64,000 nucleotides of DNA from CAYPNP01 sp964412195 (lineage in GTDB: Bacteria > Acidobacteriota > JAAYUB01), in contig CAYPNP010000007.1 of NCBI GenBank assembly GCA_964412195.1, positions 124,001 through 188,000 of the forward strand. Reading direction: 5' to 3'. Positions 8,129-19,944 of this stretch are shown here, piece by piece. Positions within the stretch are counted from its first letter, which is position 1; the number at the start of each line of letters is the position of its first letter. The position numbers and the translations under genes were made by a program. The notes under the pieces were generated by a model. It was given only the letters and a program-made list of their open reading frames with translations, was not told where the DNA came from and did not search any database.

Positions 8129-9556
8129 ATGGCGGAAACGACCCGAGGGACGCAAGAACAGGGGGAAACAGGCGGAACCGCCTCGAAAACGGGTGGGACC
8201 GCCGCGGTGCTCATCGTCACCGGCGAGGCCTCCGGGGAGCGCTACGCCGCCCAGGTCGTGGAAGCCTTCCGCCGACTGGAGGTCGACTCCACCCTCCCGG
8301 GGAACCCTGCCGCCACGACCGTTTCCGCCACTGACACCGATCCTGCGGCCGGCCTCGATTCCCCCGCCAGGACTGATGGCGCCGAAGACCCTCGTCCCGC
8401 CACGCATCCCTGCCCGGCCACGGATCCCGCGGGAACCGCGGCACCGATCCCGGGACGGGTGGAATTCTACGGCAGCGGCGGCGAGGCCATGCGCGCCGCG
8501 GGCGTGGAGCTGCTCGCCGACGTGGCCCGCCTGTCCGCCATCGGGCCGTGGGAGGCGCTCAAGCTGCTGGGCGACTACGTCCGCCTGCTGCGGCGCGTGC
8601 TGCGCGAGGTGCGCGATCGGGGCACCCGCCTGGCGCTGCTGGTGGACTTCCCCGACTTCAACCTGATCCTGGCCCGCTTCCTGCACCGGCGCGGCGTGAC
8701 CGTGCTGTACTACATCTCCCCCACCGTCTGGGCCTGGCGCCGCGGCCGGATGCGCACCATCCGCCGGACCGTGCGGCGGATGCTCTGCATCTTCCCCTTC
8801 GAGGAGCCCCTGTACCGGGAGGCCGGCATCGACGCCGTCTACGTCGGCCACCCCATGATGTCCACGCTGCCGGAGGTCGAGGCGGCCGACCACTTCCGAC
8901 GGCGCCTCGGCCTGGCCGACGGCGAGGTGCCCATCGCCGTCCTGCCCGGCAGCCGCCACGCCGAGATCCGCCACATCCTGGCGCCGCTGCTGGAGGCCCT
9001 CGTCCGGATCAAGGCAGCCGTGCCGGCGGCCCGCTTCCTGGTTCCGGCCGCCTCGGCCGGGATCCGGCAGGACGTCGCCGCCGGGATCGCCGCCTTCTTC
9101 CGGCAGGATCGCGCCCCCCTCATCCCCGGCGACATCCGGTTGCTGGACGGCGACGCCACCAACGTGCTGGCCAACGCGCGGATGGGCATCGTCAAGTCGG
9201 GCACCTCGACCCTGCAGGCCGCCATCGCCGGCACGCCCTTCGTGATGATCTACCGGGCCAACCCAGCGATGTGGCTGCTCAGCAAGGTCCTGCTGTCGAA
9301 CCAGTACTTCTGCATCGTCAACCTGATCGCCGGGCGGGAGGTGGTGCCCGAGCTGCTCCAGGACCGCCTCAACGGCGAGAACCTGGCCCGGACCTTCCTG
9401 ACCATTTTCACCGACCCGGACATCTATACAAAAATGCAGCGGGAACTGGCGGAGCTGAAGGATCTCTTCGGCCGCCGCGACGCCCCGCTGACCGTGGCCC
9501 GGCAGCTGCTCCAGACGCTGACCGACCCGCACGCCCCCACCGGAGGACGCCCATGA
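8129..9556 (+). CDS. lpxB: Lipid-A-disaccharide synthase with atypical N-terminal insertion
   Basis: LpxB joins UDP-2,3-diacylglucosamine to lipid X to form the lipid A disaccharide at the inner membrane. The diagnostic segments are present: TGEASGERYA, FYGSGGEAMRAAG, DFPDFN, YYISPTVWAWRRGR, FPFEEPLY, YVGHPM, LPGSR and KSGTSTLQAAI. The protein is 475 aa instead of about 380 because of a Ser/Thr/Gly-rich N-terminal extension (about 23 residues) and a Pro/Ala/Thr/Asp-rich insertion at about residues 52-109 between the first helix and the second beta strand. The ATG at 8129 is preceded only by a weak GGTAGG. Its stop overlaps the start of the next gene by four bases (ATGA), so the two are translationally coupled. 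Confidence 0.93.
   Translation: MAETTRGTQEQGETGGTASKTGGTAAVLIVTGEASGERYAAQVVEAFRRLEVDSTLPGNPAATTVSATDTDPAAGLDSPARTDGAEDPRPATHPCPATDPAGTAAPIPGRVEFYGSGGEAMRAAGVELLADVARLSAIGPWEALKLLGDYVRLLRRVLREVRDRGTRLALLVDFPDFNLILARFLHRRGVTVLYYISPTVWAWRRGRMRTIRRTVRRMLCIFPFEEPLYREAGIDAVYVGHPMMSTLPEVEAADHFRRRLGLADGEVPIAVLPGSRHAEIRHILAPLLEALVRIKAAVPAARFLVPAASAGIRQDVAAGIAAFFRQDRAPLIPGDIRLLDGDATNVLANARMGIVKSGTSTLQAAIAGTPFVMIYRANPAMWLLSKVLLSNQYFCIVNLIAGREVVPELLQDRLNGENLARTFLTIFTDPDIYTKMQRELAELKDLFGRRDAPLTVARQLLQTLTDPHAPTGGRP
8282..8456 (+). other. Low-complexity insertion inside lpxB
   Basis: Codons 52-109 of lpxB encode a Pro/Ala/Thr/Asp-rich segment that has no counterpart in the LpxB fold as I know it, while the flanking sequence aligns directly (AFRRL to RVEFYGSGG). 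It keeps the reading frame. Its composition suggests a flexible surface loop. Confidence 0.65.
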
Positions 9557-11670
9557 AGATGCGCACCCTGGCCGCGAGCTTCCTGCTGGCCGCCGGCCTG
9601 TTCACGTCATGCCTGCCCGCCGCCGGCGAACAGCCTCGTTACGACATTGTCTCCCAGAATGTCGTCGCTGAAATCCAGCCGTCGGACAACCGGATCGACG
9701 CGGTGGCCGACGTCCGCCTGAAGATCCTGGACAAGACCAACTTCATCACTTTCCGCCTCAACGGCAACCTGGTGGTCTCCTCCGTGGAGGACGACCTGGG
9801 CGAGCCGCTGCGCTACATCCAGGACGACTCCAGCAAGTTCGAGGTGATGATCAACCTGGTCCGGCCCCAGGAGCCGGGCACCGAGAAGACGATCCACTTC
9901 GAGTACAACGGCGTCTTTGCCCAGAGCGAGTTCGACTTCTTCAAGGAGCTGGGCACCTCCGTCTACGCTTACATCAGCCCGGACACGGTCGAGCTGCCGG
10001 CCTCCTCCATGTGGTGCCCGCAGAATCCGGACCTGACGGACCGGGCCGGCTATGAGCTCCAAGTGACCCTGCCCACCGGCCTGCGGCCGTTCACGGCCAT
10101 GCCGCTGTCGGACACCATCGAGAGCGGCCTGCTCCGGACGTACGTCTTCCGCTCCAACCAGGAGATCCTCCCGCCCTCGCTGCTGGCCGGCCGCTACCAG
10201 GTGCAGGACTACGACTTGGAGGGGCTGAAGCTGGAGGCCTGGTTCCTGACGGAGTTCCCGGACCGGGAGGAGCGGGTGAAGCGGTACGAGGACTTCATCA
10301 GCTACCTCCGCCACCGCTGGGCCTACCAGCCCGGCGGCGGAAAACTCTGCATCGTCGAGGTCTCCGACAAGAGCCCGCGGCTCTTCGGCATGGACGGGGC
10401 GGTCTTCCTGACCACCAAGGAAATCACCCAGAAGAGCCCGGCCATGCTGGCGATCTTCCGGAAGATCGCCTACCAGAAATGGCTCTTCCCCCTGCAGCTG
10501 CCCGCGCCCTCGGAGATCTGGATCCCCGAGGGGATCTCCCAGTACATGGCCGCCCTCTACTACCTCGACACCAAGAACACCGAAGCGTTCGACAGCCTCA
10601 TGCGCGTCCTGGCGGTGGAGGCCCTGAAGTTCAACGACGCCGAGACCATCCGCGCCGGCTACCAGCTCGGCGTCGGGTCGGAAAAGTACGATTCCGTGGT
10701 GATCGCCAAGTCGGCCTGGGTCTTCCACATGCTGCGCAACCTGACGGGGCCGGACAAGTTCGACCGGATCCTGGCCGCCGTCGCCGCCAAGGGAGCCGTC
10801 CAGCCCGTGGACACCGACCTCGTGGCCGCCATCACCAAGGAAGTCACCGGGCAGGACTTCGGCTGGTTCTTCAACGAGTGGATCAACACCGTGGACCTGC
10901 CGGAATTCACCGTGGAGTACGTCATCTACCGCCTCTCCGCCGGCGGCTTCCAGACCGTGGGCCGGATCAACCAGAACATCGCCGTCTTCCAGATCCCCCT
11001 GGAGATCAAGGTCGTCGCCAAGGGCCAGGACGAGCTGAAGACGGTGGACGTCAAGGGCGAGAGCAGCCGGCTCAACATCGACACCCAGACCCGGCCCACC
11101 CAGCTCGTCCTCGACCCCAACTTCCGGATCCTGCGCAAGTCCAAGGAGCTGGAAATCGAGGTCCACGTCGTCAAGGGGGACGCCTTCTTCGAGAACGGCG
11201 ACTTCCTGACCGCCATCGACGAGTACAAGAAGGCCATCGAGAAGGACCCGCGGAATTCGCTGGCCTACTACAAGCTGGGCATGGTGTTCTACGAGCAGTT
11301 CAACTACAACTCCGCCCAAAACACCTTCCGGGACGCCATCAACGGCGACCAGAAGCCGGCCTGGGTCCTGCCGCTGTGCTACCTGTACATGGGCAAGGTT
11401 TTCGACGTCCTGGGCCAGCGGCAGCGGGCCATCGCCGAGTACAACAAGGCCATCAACACCGGCGACGACTCCCGTGGCGCCGTGACGGAGGCCCAGAAGT
11501 ACGTCGGCCAGCCGTTCACCCGCAAGAAGACCTTCCTGCCGGGGCAGAAGGAGGAGACCGCGGAGCCCGCGCCCGAGCAGCCGCCCGCGGAACCGGCCCC
11601 GCCGCCGTCGGAGCCCGGCAAGGGGAACCCCGATGACAAGACCAAGACCGATGATCCTTCGAAAGGTTAG
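9553..11670 (+). CDS. M1-like lipoprotein without HExxH, with C-terminal TPRs
   Basis: A 705-residue exported protein: the first ~25 residues form a signal peptide with a candidate lipobox (FTSC). The next ~500 residues resemble the gluzincin/M1 aminopeptidase layout (N-terminal beta-saddle, then a helical domain), including PEGISQYMA in place of the usual E-G-x-A-x-Y motif. The zinc-binding HExxH is missing: the aligned position reads IAYQKWL near residue 305. It is therefore probably a non-catalytic relative. Residues ~540-640 contain TPR-like helices (FFENGDFLTAIDEYKKAIEKD), then a Pro/Glu-rich tail. It overlaps lpxB by four bases and the next gene by 38 bases, so it is likely to be co-expressed with envelope functions. 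Confidence 0.75.
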   Translation: MKMRTLAASFLLAAGLFTSCLPAAGEQPRYDIVSQNVVAEIQPSDNRIDAVADVRLKILDKTNFITFRLNGNLVVSSVEDDLGEPLRYIQDDSSKFEVMINLVRPQEPGTEKTIHFEYNGVFAQSEFDFFKELGTSVYAYISPDTVELPASSMWCPQNPDLTDRAGYELQVTLPTGLRPFTAMPLSDTIESGLLRTYVFRSNQEILPPSLLAGRYQVQDYDLEGLKLEAWFLTEFPDREERVKRYEDFISYLRHRWAYQPGGGKLCIVEVSDKSPRLFGMDGAVFLTTKEITQKSPAMLAIFRKIAYQKWLFPLQLPAPSEIWIPEGISQYMAALYYLDTKNTEAFDSLMRVLAVEALKFNDAETIRAGYQLGVGSEKYDSVVIAKSAWVFHMLRNLTGPDKFDRILAAVAAKGAVQPVDTDLVAAITKEVTGQDFGWFFNEWINTVDLPEFTVEYVIYRLSAGGFQTVGRINQNIAVFQIPLEIKVVAKGQDELKTVDVKGESSRLNIDTQTRPTQLVLDPNFRILRKSKELEIEVHVVKGDAFFENGDFLTAIDEYKKAIEKDPRNSLAYYKLGMVFYEQFNYNSAQNTFRDAINGDQKPAWVLPLCYLYMGKVFDVLGQRQRAIAEYNKAINTGDDSRGAVTEAQKYVGQPFTRKKTFLPGQKEETAEPAPEQPPAEPAPPPSEPGKGNPDDKTKTDDPSKG

Positions 11671-12526
11671 CCTGCTGCTCTGCCTCGGCCTGGCGCTGGG
11701 CCCGGCCGCCGCCGCGGCCGGGCAGGGCTGGTTCGCCTACACGGACCAGTTCCGCGTCGTGGTGCTGGAGTTCAAGAGCGCCAACCTGGGCATCCTCAAC
11801 GTCATCAACCTGGGCGACACGGCCTTCGTGGTGGAGCCCTCCAACGTCCTCGTGGTCAAAGCCAACGGCCAGGCCGTGGTCGGGCAGGTGTTCGCCTCCA
11901 AGGACTCGGGAGGCGCCACCGTCTACCAGGCGTCCATGCTGGTCAAGCCCCACGCCGCCGCCGGCACCGACCTGCTGGGTGCCTACGACCTCCGCGGCGA
12001 CGTGGTGAAGGCGTACGTGCTGCTGGCGGGCCGCTACCTCGAATTGACCACGCTGCGCAAGGACCAGTTCGAGTCGCTCTTCAGCCGGCTGGGCGAACTG
12101 GACTTGACCGAGCCCGACGTCGGCCGGATGTTCCGAAGCCTGGCCATCCCGGACTACGGTGTGTTCATCCCGTACGAGGAGGCCGACTCCATCCGCGCGC
12201 TGCACGACAAGTGCTTCACCGACGACGGCGTCAACCCGCCGAAGTTCCTCACCCGGCCGATGCCGGCCCTGACCCCCGCCGCCCAGGGCGCCGGCTACAA
12301 GGCCAGCGTCACCGTGGCGATCCGGCTGGACAGGGGCGGCAACATCCTCGGCGTGACCTTCTCCCCGGAACCGGAATACGGCATGGCCGAGCGGATCCGG
12401 GAGACCATCCTGAACTCCTGGAAATTCCTGCCCGCCACGTACAACGGCGAGACGGTGGCAACCGAACTCAAGGCCGTTCTGCAGATAGGAGAAACCAGTG
12501 GGACTGGACAAACTGAAAAGCATTGA
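11633..12526 (+). CDS. Secreted protein with TonB C-terminal-like domain
   Basis: A 297-residue protein with a Sec signal peptide (hydrophobic LLLCLGLALGPAAAAA core). The last ~70 residues (VTVAIRLDRGGNILGV, then ILNSWKFLPA) resemble the TonB C-terminal fold, where a beta strand, helix and strand bind partner proteins; the middle is unassigned. It has no transmembrane anchor beyond the signal peptide and no Pro-Lys spacer, so it is not a classical energy transducer. The start at 11633 has AGGGG about eight bases upstream; an ATG six codons later is an alternative. It overlaps the previous gene by 38 bases and the next gene by 29 bases, so it is embedded in the lpxB-rfaE2 operon. Confidence 0.65.
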   Translation: MTRPRPMILRKVSLLLCLGLALGPAAAAAGQGWFAYTDQFRVVVLEFKSANLGILNVINLGDTAFVVEPSNVLVVKANGQAVVGQVFASKDSGGATVYQASMLVKPHAAAGTDLLGAYDLRGDVVKAYVLLAGRYLELTTLRKDQFESLFSRLGELDLTEPDVGRMFRSLAIPDYGVFIPYEEADSIRALHDKCFTDDGVNPPKFLTRPMPALTPAAQGAGYKASVTVAIRLDRGGNILGVTFSPEPEYGMAERIRETILNSWKFLPATYNGETVATELKAVLQIGETSGTGQTEKH

Positions 12527-12974
12527 CGAGCTCCGCGGCCTGCTGGAGCGGCACCGGGCGGCCGGGGAACGGGTGGTGTTCACCAACGGCTGCTTCGACC
12601 TCCTCCACCCCGGGCACATCCGCTACCTCCGCGAGGCTGCCGCCCTGGGCGACCTGCTGGTGGTGGCCATCAACAGCGACGCCTCCGTACGGCGGCTCAA
12701 GGGGCCGCGGCGGCCGCTGCAGCCGGAGGGGGAGCGGGCGGAGATCCTAGACGCGCTGGAGATGGTCCGCTACGTGACCATTTTCGGCGAGGACACGCCG
12801 CTGGAGGTGATCACGGCCCTCCGACCGCAGGTGCTGGTCAAGGGCGGAGACTGGGCGGTCGACCAGATCGTCGGCCGGGACGTGGTGGAAGCCGGCGGCG
12901 GGCGGGTGTACTCCCTGCCGTTCGCGCCGGGGTACTCCACTTCGGAGCTGATCCGGAAGGTGATGGAGGGGTAG
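12498..12974 (+). CDS. rfaE2: D-glycero-beta-D-manno-heptose 1-phosphate adenylyltransferase
   Basis: A cytidylyltransferase-fold enzyme that makes ADP-heptose for the lipopolysaccharide inner core. NGCFDLLHPGH (HPGH at residues 37-40) binds the nucleotide, NSDASVRRLKGP and VLVKGGDW are standard for the RfaE domain II family, and the C-terminal STSELI closes the site. At 158 aa this is the stand-alone adenylyltransferase, not the HldE fusion, so the kinase must be encoded elsewhere. The start is GTG at 12498 with AGGAGA six bases upstream, inside the end of the preceding gene. Together with lpxB this makes the operon a lipid A/LPS core module. Confidence 0.93.
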   Translation: MGLDKLKSIDELRGLLERHRAAGERVVFTNGCFDLLHPGHIRYLREAAALGDLLVVAINSDASVRRLKGPRRPLQPEGERAEILDALEMVRYVTIFGEDTPLEVITALRPQVLVKGGDWAVDQIVGRDVVEAGGGRVYSLPFAPGYSTSELIRKVMEG

Positions 12975-12992
12975 GAGGGGGGCGGGGGGAGC

Positions 12993-13031
12993 CGATTACG
13001 ATTACGAGCACGATGACGAGCACGAGTACGA
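12993..13031 (+). repeat. CGANNA hexad tract abutting the mfd start codon
   Basis: Six and a half consecutive 6-bp units of the form CGANNA (NN = TT, TT, GC, TG, GC, GT) end directly at the mfd ATG (13032). The period and the CGA core are strict while the two middle positions vary. The same word occurs at 20574-20606, inverted at 33264-33311 and as a hairpin at 61719-61800. Confidence 0.85.
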
Positions 13032-16487
<3,456 letters not shown>

Positions 16488-16526
16488 GGTTTGCCGCAGG
16501 CCCGACGCCGCGGCGGGAAACAGGCA

Positions 16527-17570
16527 ATGTCCCATCGAAGGCTCACCGACTGTCTCGTCCTCTCCTTCGGCGCCGCAGGCCGGATGCGGCGGGCGCTCGC
16601 CGGCGGGATCGCCCTGGCGCTGCTGGGGGCGGCAGCCTGCCGGCAGGGCGGGGAGCGGACCGAAACGGACACGGGCGGCCTGACCCCTCCGGGCTGGTTC
16701 TCCCCGGGGCCGCCGACGCTCCTGCAGCTGGGGCAGAACCGTTTCTCCGCCAAAGAGTTCGGCCGTTACCGGGACGGGATCAGCCGGCTCATCACCGACG
16801 CGGGGCCGCTCGGCGACGCGGAGAACACGATCATCCTGAACCAGTTCGTGGAGAACCGCCTCCTGCTGGTGGCCGCCCGGGAAGCCGGCCTGGCCGTGAG
16901 CGACGCCGACCGGAAAACCGCCCGGCGGATGCTGGGATTGGACCAGGAGAAGGACGTGGCCCTGGCCGACGACGAGATCCTCATCCAGAAATTCCTGCAG
17001 GCCCGGTTCGCGGGGAAGGTCTCCGTCACCGACGCGGAAGCGGAGGAGTATTACAACCGGCACGCCGGCGAGTACGTCAGCCCGACGCGATACCACGTCC
17101 GCGAGATCCTGGTGGACGACCCCGCCCTGGCCCGGCAGATTCACGGAGAGCTTCAAGGCGGAGGGATTCTCCGGTTCGGCCGGTACGCCAGCCAGTTCTC
17201 GAAGGCGCCGTCCGCCCCGGCGGAGGGCGATCTCGGCTATTTCGAGAAGGGGCAGCTCCCAGCGGAATTCGAGCGGATCATCCTGGCCCTGAAGCCCGGC
17301 CGGATCTCGGACATCGTCCAGACCCCCTACGGTTACCACATCTTCTGCCTGGTGGAGATCGTCCGCTCCCACCCCCAGAAATTCTACGAGGTCAAGGACC
17401 GGATCCTGGAGTCCCTCCGCATGGACAGGGAGCGGACCCTGCAGGCGCAGCTGCTGGCGGAACTCAGCCGGCAATACCCGCCGCGGGTTTTCAAAAAAGC
17501 GTTGGATTTCCAGCCCGATCCGAATACACTATCCCAACTCATCGTCCTGGAGGCGACCAATGAAAAATAG
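16527..17570 (+). CDS. PpiC-type peptidyl-prolyl isomerase lipoprotein
   Basis: A periplasmic parvulin-like foldase. After a signal region ending in LLGAAAC (a lipobox-like site) comes a SurA-type N-terminal helical domain and a rotamase domain from about YHVREILVDD to PYGYHIFCLVE (about residues 190-275 of 347), with GDLGYFEKGQLP and the GRISDIVQTPYG segment diagnostic of PpiC. The ATG at 16527 has a weak ACAGG upstream; the ATG at 16584 would give a more compact lipoprotein signal peptide and is a real alternative. It overlaps the following surA-like gene by 11 bases, and the pair shares the promoter at 16455-16483. Confidence 0.85.
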   Translation: MSHRRLTDCLVLSFGAAGRMRRALAGGIALALLGAAACRQGGERTETDTGGLTPPGWFSPGPPTLLQLGQNRFSAKEFGRYRDGISRLITDAGPLGDAENTIILNQFVENRLLLVAAREAGLAVSDADRKTARRMLGLDQEKDVALADDEILIQKFLQARFAGKVSVTDAEAEEYYNRHAGEYVSPTRYHVREILVDDPALARQIHGELQGGGILRFGRYASQFSKAPSAPAEGDLGYFEKGQLPAEFERIILALKPGRISDIVQTPYGYHIFCLVEIVRSHPQKFYEVKDRILESLRMDRERTLQAQLLAELSRQYPPRVFKKALDFQPDPNTLSQLIVLEATNEK

Positions 17571-18609
17571 ACTGTTCCTGGCGGCCCTGGCGCTCGCGCT
17601 GCTCATGGCGGGCAGTCGGCCGGCCCGGACGGAAGTGATCGAGCAGATCGTCGTCCAGGTCAACAGCGACATCATCACCCTGACCCAGTTCAACCGAGAG
17701 AAGGAGGCCCTCTTCCAGGCCATGCGCACCCGGTATCAGGGCGCCGATCTGAACCAGCGCTACCAGGACGCCTGCAAGAACATCCTCTCCGCCCTGGTGG
17801 ACGAGATCCTCCTGGTCCAGAAAGCCAAGGAATACGGATTCACCGAGGACCTTGACCTGGAGGCCAACTCCTACGTCGAGGACCTCATGAAACAGAACAA
17901 CATCCCCAGCCTGGACGCCCTCAAGCAGGAGATGGTGCGCTCCGGCGTCCGGTACGACGATTACATGGAGAACCTGAAGCGCCAGATCCTGGTCAGCCGG
18001 GTCAAGGGCGCCATCATCCGGCAGAAGATCAAGATCATGTCCACCGAGGTCGAGCAGTACTACAAGGACCACGTCGCCGATTTCACCCAACCGGCGCAGG
18101 TGGAGCTGGAAGAGATCGTGATTTACACCAAGGACCGCGACAAGGCCGAGGTGCAGCGCCGGATCCAGGCGATCCACTCCGAGATCCAGGCCGGCCAGAG
18201 ATTCGAGGACCTGGCCAAGAGCTTCTCCGAGGGATCGACCGCGGCCCAGGGCGGCAATATCGGCCTGTTCCCGGTACCGGCGCTGTCCGCCTCCGTGGCG
18301 GCGGCGGTCAAGCCCCTCCAGCCGGGGCAGACCACGGGCATCCTGGAGGCGGACTTCGGTTACCAGATCATCAAGCTGGTCCGGCGGGTGGACCCGGTCC
18401 AGCAGCCGCTGGAGGACGTGCGCAAGGACATCGAGAACAAGATCTTCGCGACCCGGCTCGATCCGGTCATGGCCGACTATCTGAAGGAACTGCGGCAGCA
18501 GAGCTACATCTACGTCTTCCCCGAATTCCGCGCCGACTACAATCCGCCGGCCGACGCCGCGGCCGCATCCCAGCCGCCCCCGGCGGCGCCCGTGCCGCCG
18601 AAGAAATGA
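17560..18609 (+). CDS. SurA-like periplasmic chaperone/peptidyl-prolyl isomerase
   Basis: SurA escorts unfolded outer-membrane proteins through the periplasm. The 349-residue product has a Sec signal peptide (MKNRLFLAALALALLMAG), the N-terminal chaperone core starting with VVQVNSDIITLTQFN (the family hallmark VNxxxIT), and one parvulin domain at about residues 180-285 (EEIVIYTKD, GGNIGLFP, FGYQIIKL). E. coli SurA has two parvulin domains; one is common in other phyla. CTGGAGG precedes the ATG. It is the second isomerase in tandem, overlapping the PpiC lipoprotein gene, which suggests division of labour in envelope protein folding. Confidence 0.88.
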   Translation: MKNRLFLAALALALLMAGSRPARTEVIEQIVVQVNSDIITLTQFNREKEALFQAMRTRYQGADLNQRYQDACKNILSALVDEILLVQKAKEYGFTEDLDLEANSYVEDLMKQNNIPSLDALKQEMVRSGVRYDDYMENLKRQILVSRVKGAIIRQKIKIMSTEVEQYYKDHVADFTQPAQVELEEIVIYTKDRDKAEVQRRIQAIHSEIQAGQRFEDLAKSFSEGSTAAQGGNIGLFPVPALSASVAAAVKPLQPGQTTGILEADFGYQIIKLVRRVDPVQQPLEDVRKDIENKIFATRLDPVMADYLKELRQQSYIYVFPEFRADYNPPADAAAASQPPPAAPVPPKK

Positions 18610-18881
18610 TGCGCCTGGACCTGTTCCTGAAGGTCAGCCGGATCATCCCCCGCCGCCCGCTGGCCAAGCGCCTCTGCGACGAGGGGCGCATCCGGATCAA
18701 CGGCCGCCCCGCCAAGGCGTCCGCCGACATCCATGCCGGGGACGTCCTGGAAGTCGATCTGCCGGACTCCGACCGCCGCTACCGGGTCGACGAGGTGCCC
18801 GGACGGAAGAGCGTCTCCAGGGAGCAGGCCCGGCTGCTGGCCGTGCTCCTGGACAGCCGAAGAAAGGACCTGTTCGCGTGA
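18606..18881 (+). CDS. S4-domain RNA-binding protein, RqcP/YabO-like
   Basis: A 91-residue protein that consists of one S4 fold: MRLDLFLKVSRII, LAKRLCDEGRIRINGRPAKAS and GDVLEVDL. This matches RqcP (YabO) of Bacillus, which stabilises peptidyl-tRNA during alanine tailing on stalled large ribosomal subunits, and also the heat-shock protein Hsp15; the short length and the KVSRII/GRPAKAS pattern favour RqcP. Start is at the first of two adjacent ATGs (18606), overlapping the surA-like stop (ATGA); it overlaps the next gene by four bases. It is thus in a tight translationally coupled row. No RqcH is in the window. Confidence 0.85.
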   Translation: MMRLDLFLKVSRIIPRRPLAKRLCDEGRIRINGRPAKASADIHAGDVLEVDLPDSDRRYRVDEVPGRKSVSREQARLLAVLLDSRRKDLFA

Positions 18882-19861
18882 AACGCACTTACATCGCCGA
18901 CTACGAACCCAACCAGACCGTCGATGACCTGTTCCTGGTCCGCCAGAAGGAGATCCGCCCCAAGAAGACCGGCGGGGAATACCTGTTCACGGTCCTGGCC
19001 GACAAGACCGGAAGCCTGTCGGCCTTCATGTGGGACAACGTCGACACCTTCCGCCAGCGGTTCGAGGTGGACGACTTCGTGCACGTGCTGGGTGTCACCA
19101 AGGATTACAACCGCAGCCTCCAGATCACCGTGCACAAGATTCAACGGGTGGATCCCGCCGCCGTCAACCTGCAGGACTTCATCCGCTGCTCACCCCAGAA
19201 CCCGGATGAGAACATGGCCGCCCTGGTGGGCCTGATCCAGACCGAAGTGGAAGAACCCCACCTCCGGCAGCTGCTGCAGAACATCTTCACGGACGCCCCG
19301 GTGCAGAAGCGATTCAAGCAGTGCCCCGCCGCCAAGTCACTCCACCACGCCTACATCGGCGGGCTGCTGGACCACACCCTGTCGGTGATGCGGCTGTGCC
19401 TGCCGCTGTGCCGCCACTACCCCTCGCTGAACCGCAGCCTCCTGCTAGCCGGGGCGGCGCTGCACGACCTCGGCAAGATCGAGGAATTGCATTGGGGCAA
19501 GAGCATCGACTACACCGACGAAGGCCGCCTGGTGGGCCACATCACCATGGAAGCCATCTACCTGGACCGGAAGATTCGGGAAGTGCCTGACTTCCCGCCG
19601 GCGCTGCGGATGGAACTCCTGCACCTGGTGGTCAGCCACCACCGGGAACTGGAATACGGCTCGCCGAAGCGGCCCAAGACGCTGGAGGCCCTGGTGCTGT
19701 CCTACCTGGACGACCTGGACGCCAAGCTGCAGACGTTCCAGGAGGCCATTTCCCAGCCCGGCGACAACGACACCTGGACAGCCTACAATCCGCTCCTCGA
19801 GCGCTACATTTACCGCCGCCGCCACGCGCCGCCCCCGGACCCCGAAACGTCAAAGGAGTGA
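18878..19861 (+). CDS. OB-fold plus HD-domain nuclease, YhaM-like
   Basis: Residues 1-100 form an OB-fold nucleic-acid-binding domain (YLFTVLADKTGSLSAFMWD, DDFVHVLGVTKDYN), and the second half is an HD phosphohydrolase domain with HHAYIGGLLDHTLSVM and the metal-binding AALHDLGK near residue 195, then HHRELEYGSPKRPKTLEAL. This architecture is that of YhaM/CBF1, 3'-5' exoribonucleases of Gram-positive bacteria. Length (327 aa) fits. RNA or single-stranded DNA is the likely substrate. It follows the RqcP-like gene with a four-base overlap, putting an RNA-decay enzyme beside a ribosome-rescue protein. Confidence 0.85.
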   Translation: MKRTYIADYEPNQTVDDLFLVRQKEIRPKKTGGEYLFTVLADKTGSLSAFMWDNVDTFRQRFEVDDFVHVLGVTKDYNRSLQITVHKIQRVDPAAVNLQDFIRCSPQNPDENMAALVGLIQTEVEEPHLRQLLQNIFTDAPVQKRFKQCPAAKSLHHAYIGGLLDHTLSVMRLCLPLCRHYPSLNRSLLLAGAALHDLGKIEELHWGKSIDYTDEGRLVGHITMEAIYLDRKIREVPDFPPALRMELLHLVVSHHRELEYGSPKRPKTLEALVLSYLDDLDAKLQTFQEAISQPGDNDTWTAYNPLLERYIYRRRHAPPPDPETSKE

Positions 19862-19944
19862 ACCGCCCGGTCCGCCGTCTGGCTCCAGCCCATCTGCACT
19901 CGCCGGGGCCTATTACCGACCGAATCTCCTTGAAGGAGGTCCCC

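Noticed and set aside
16491..16526. TTG at 16491 as start of the PpiC-type gene
   Set aside because: The likely promoter (-10 at 16478-16483) would start transcription at about 16490, leaving no ribosome site; the following ATGs are better.
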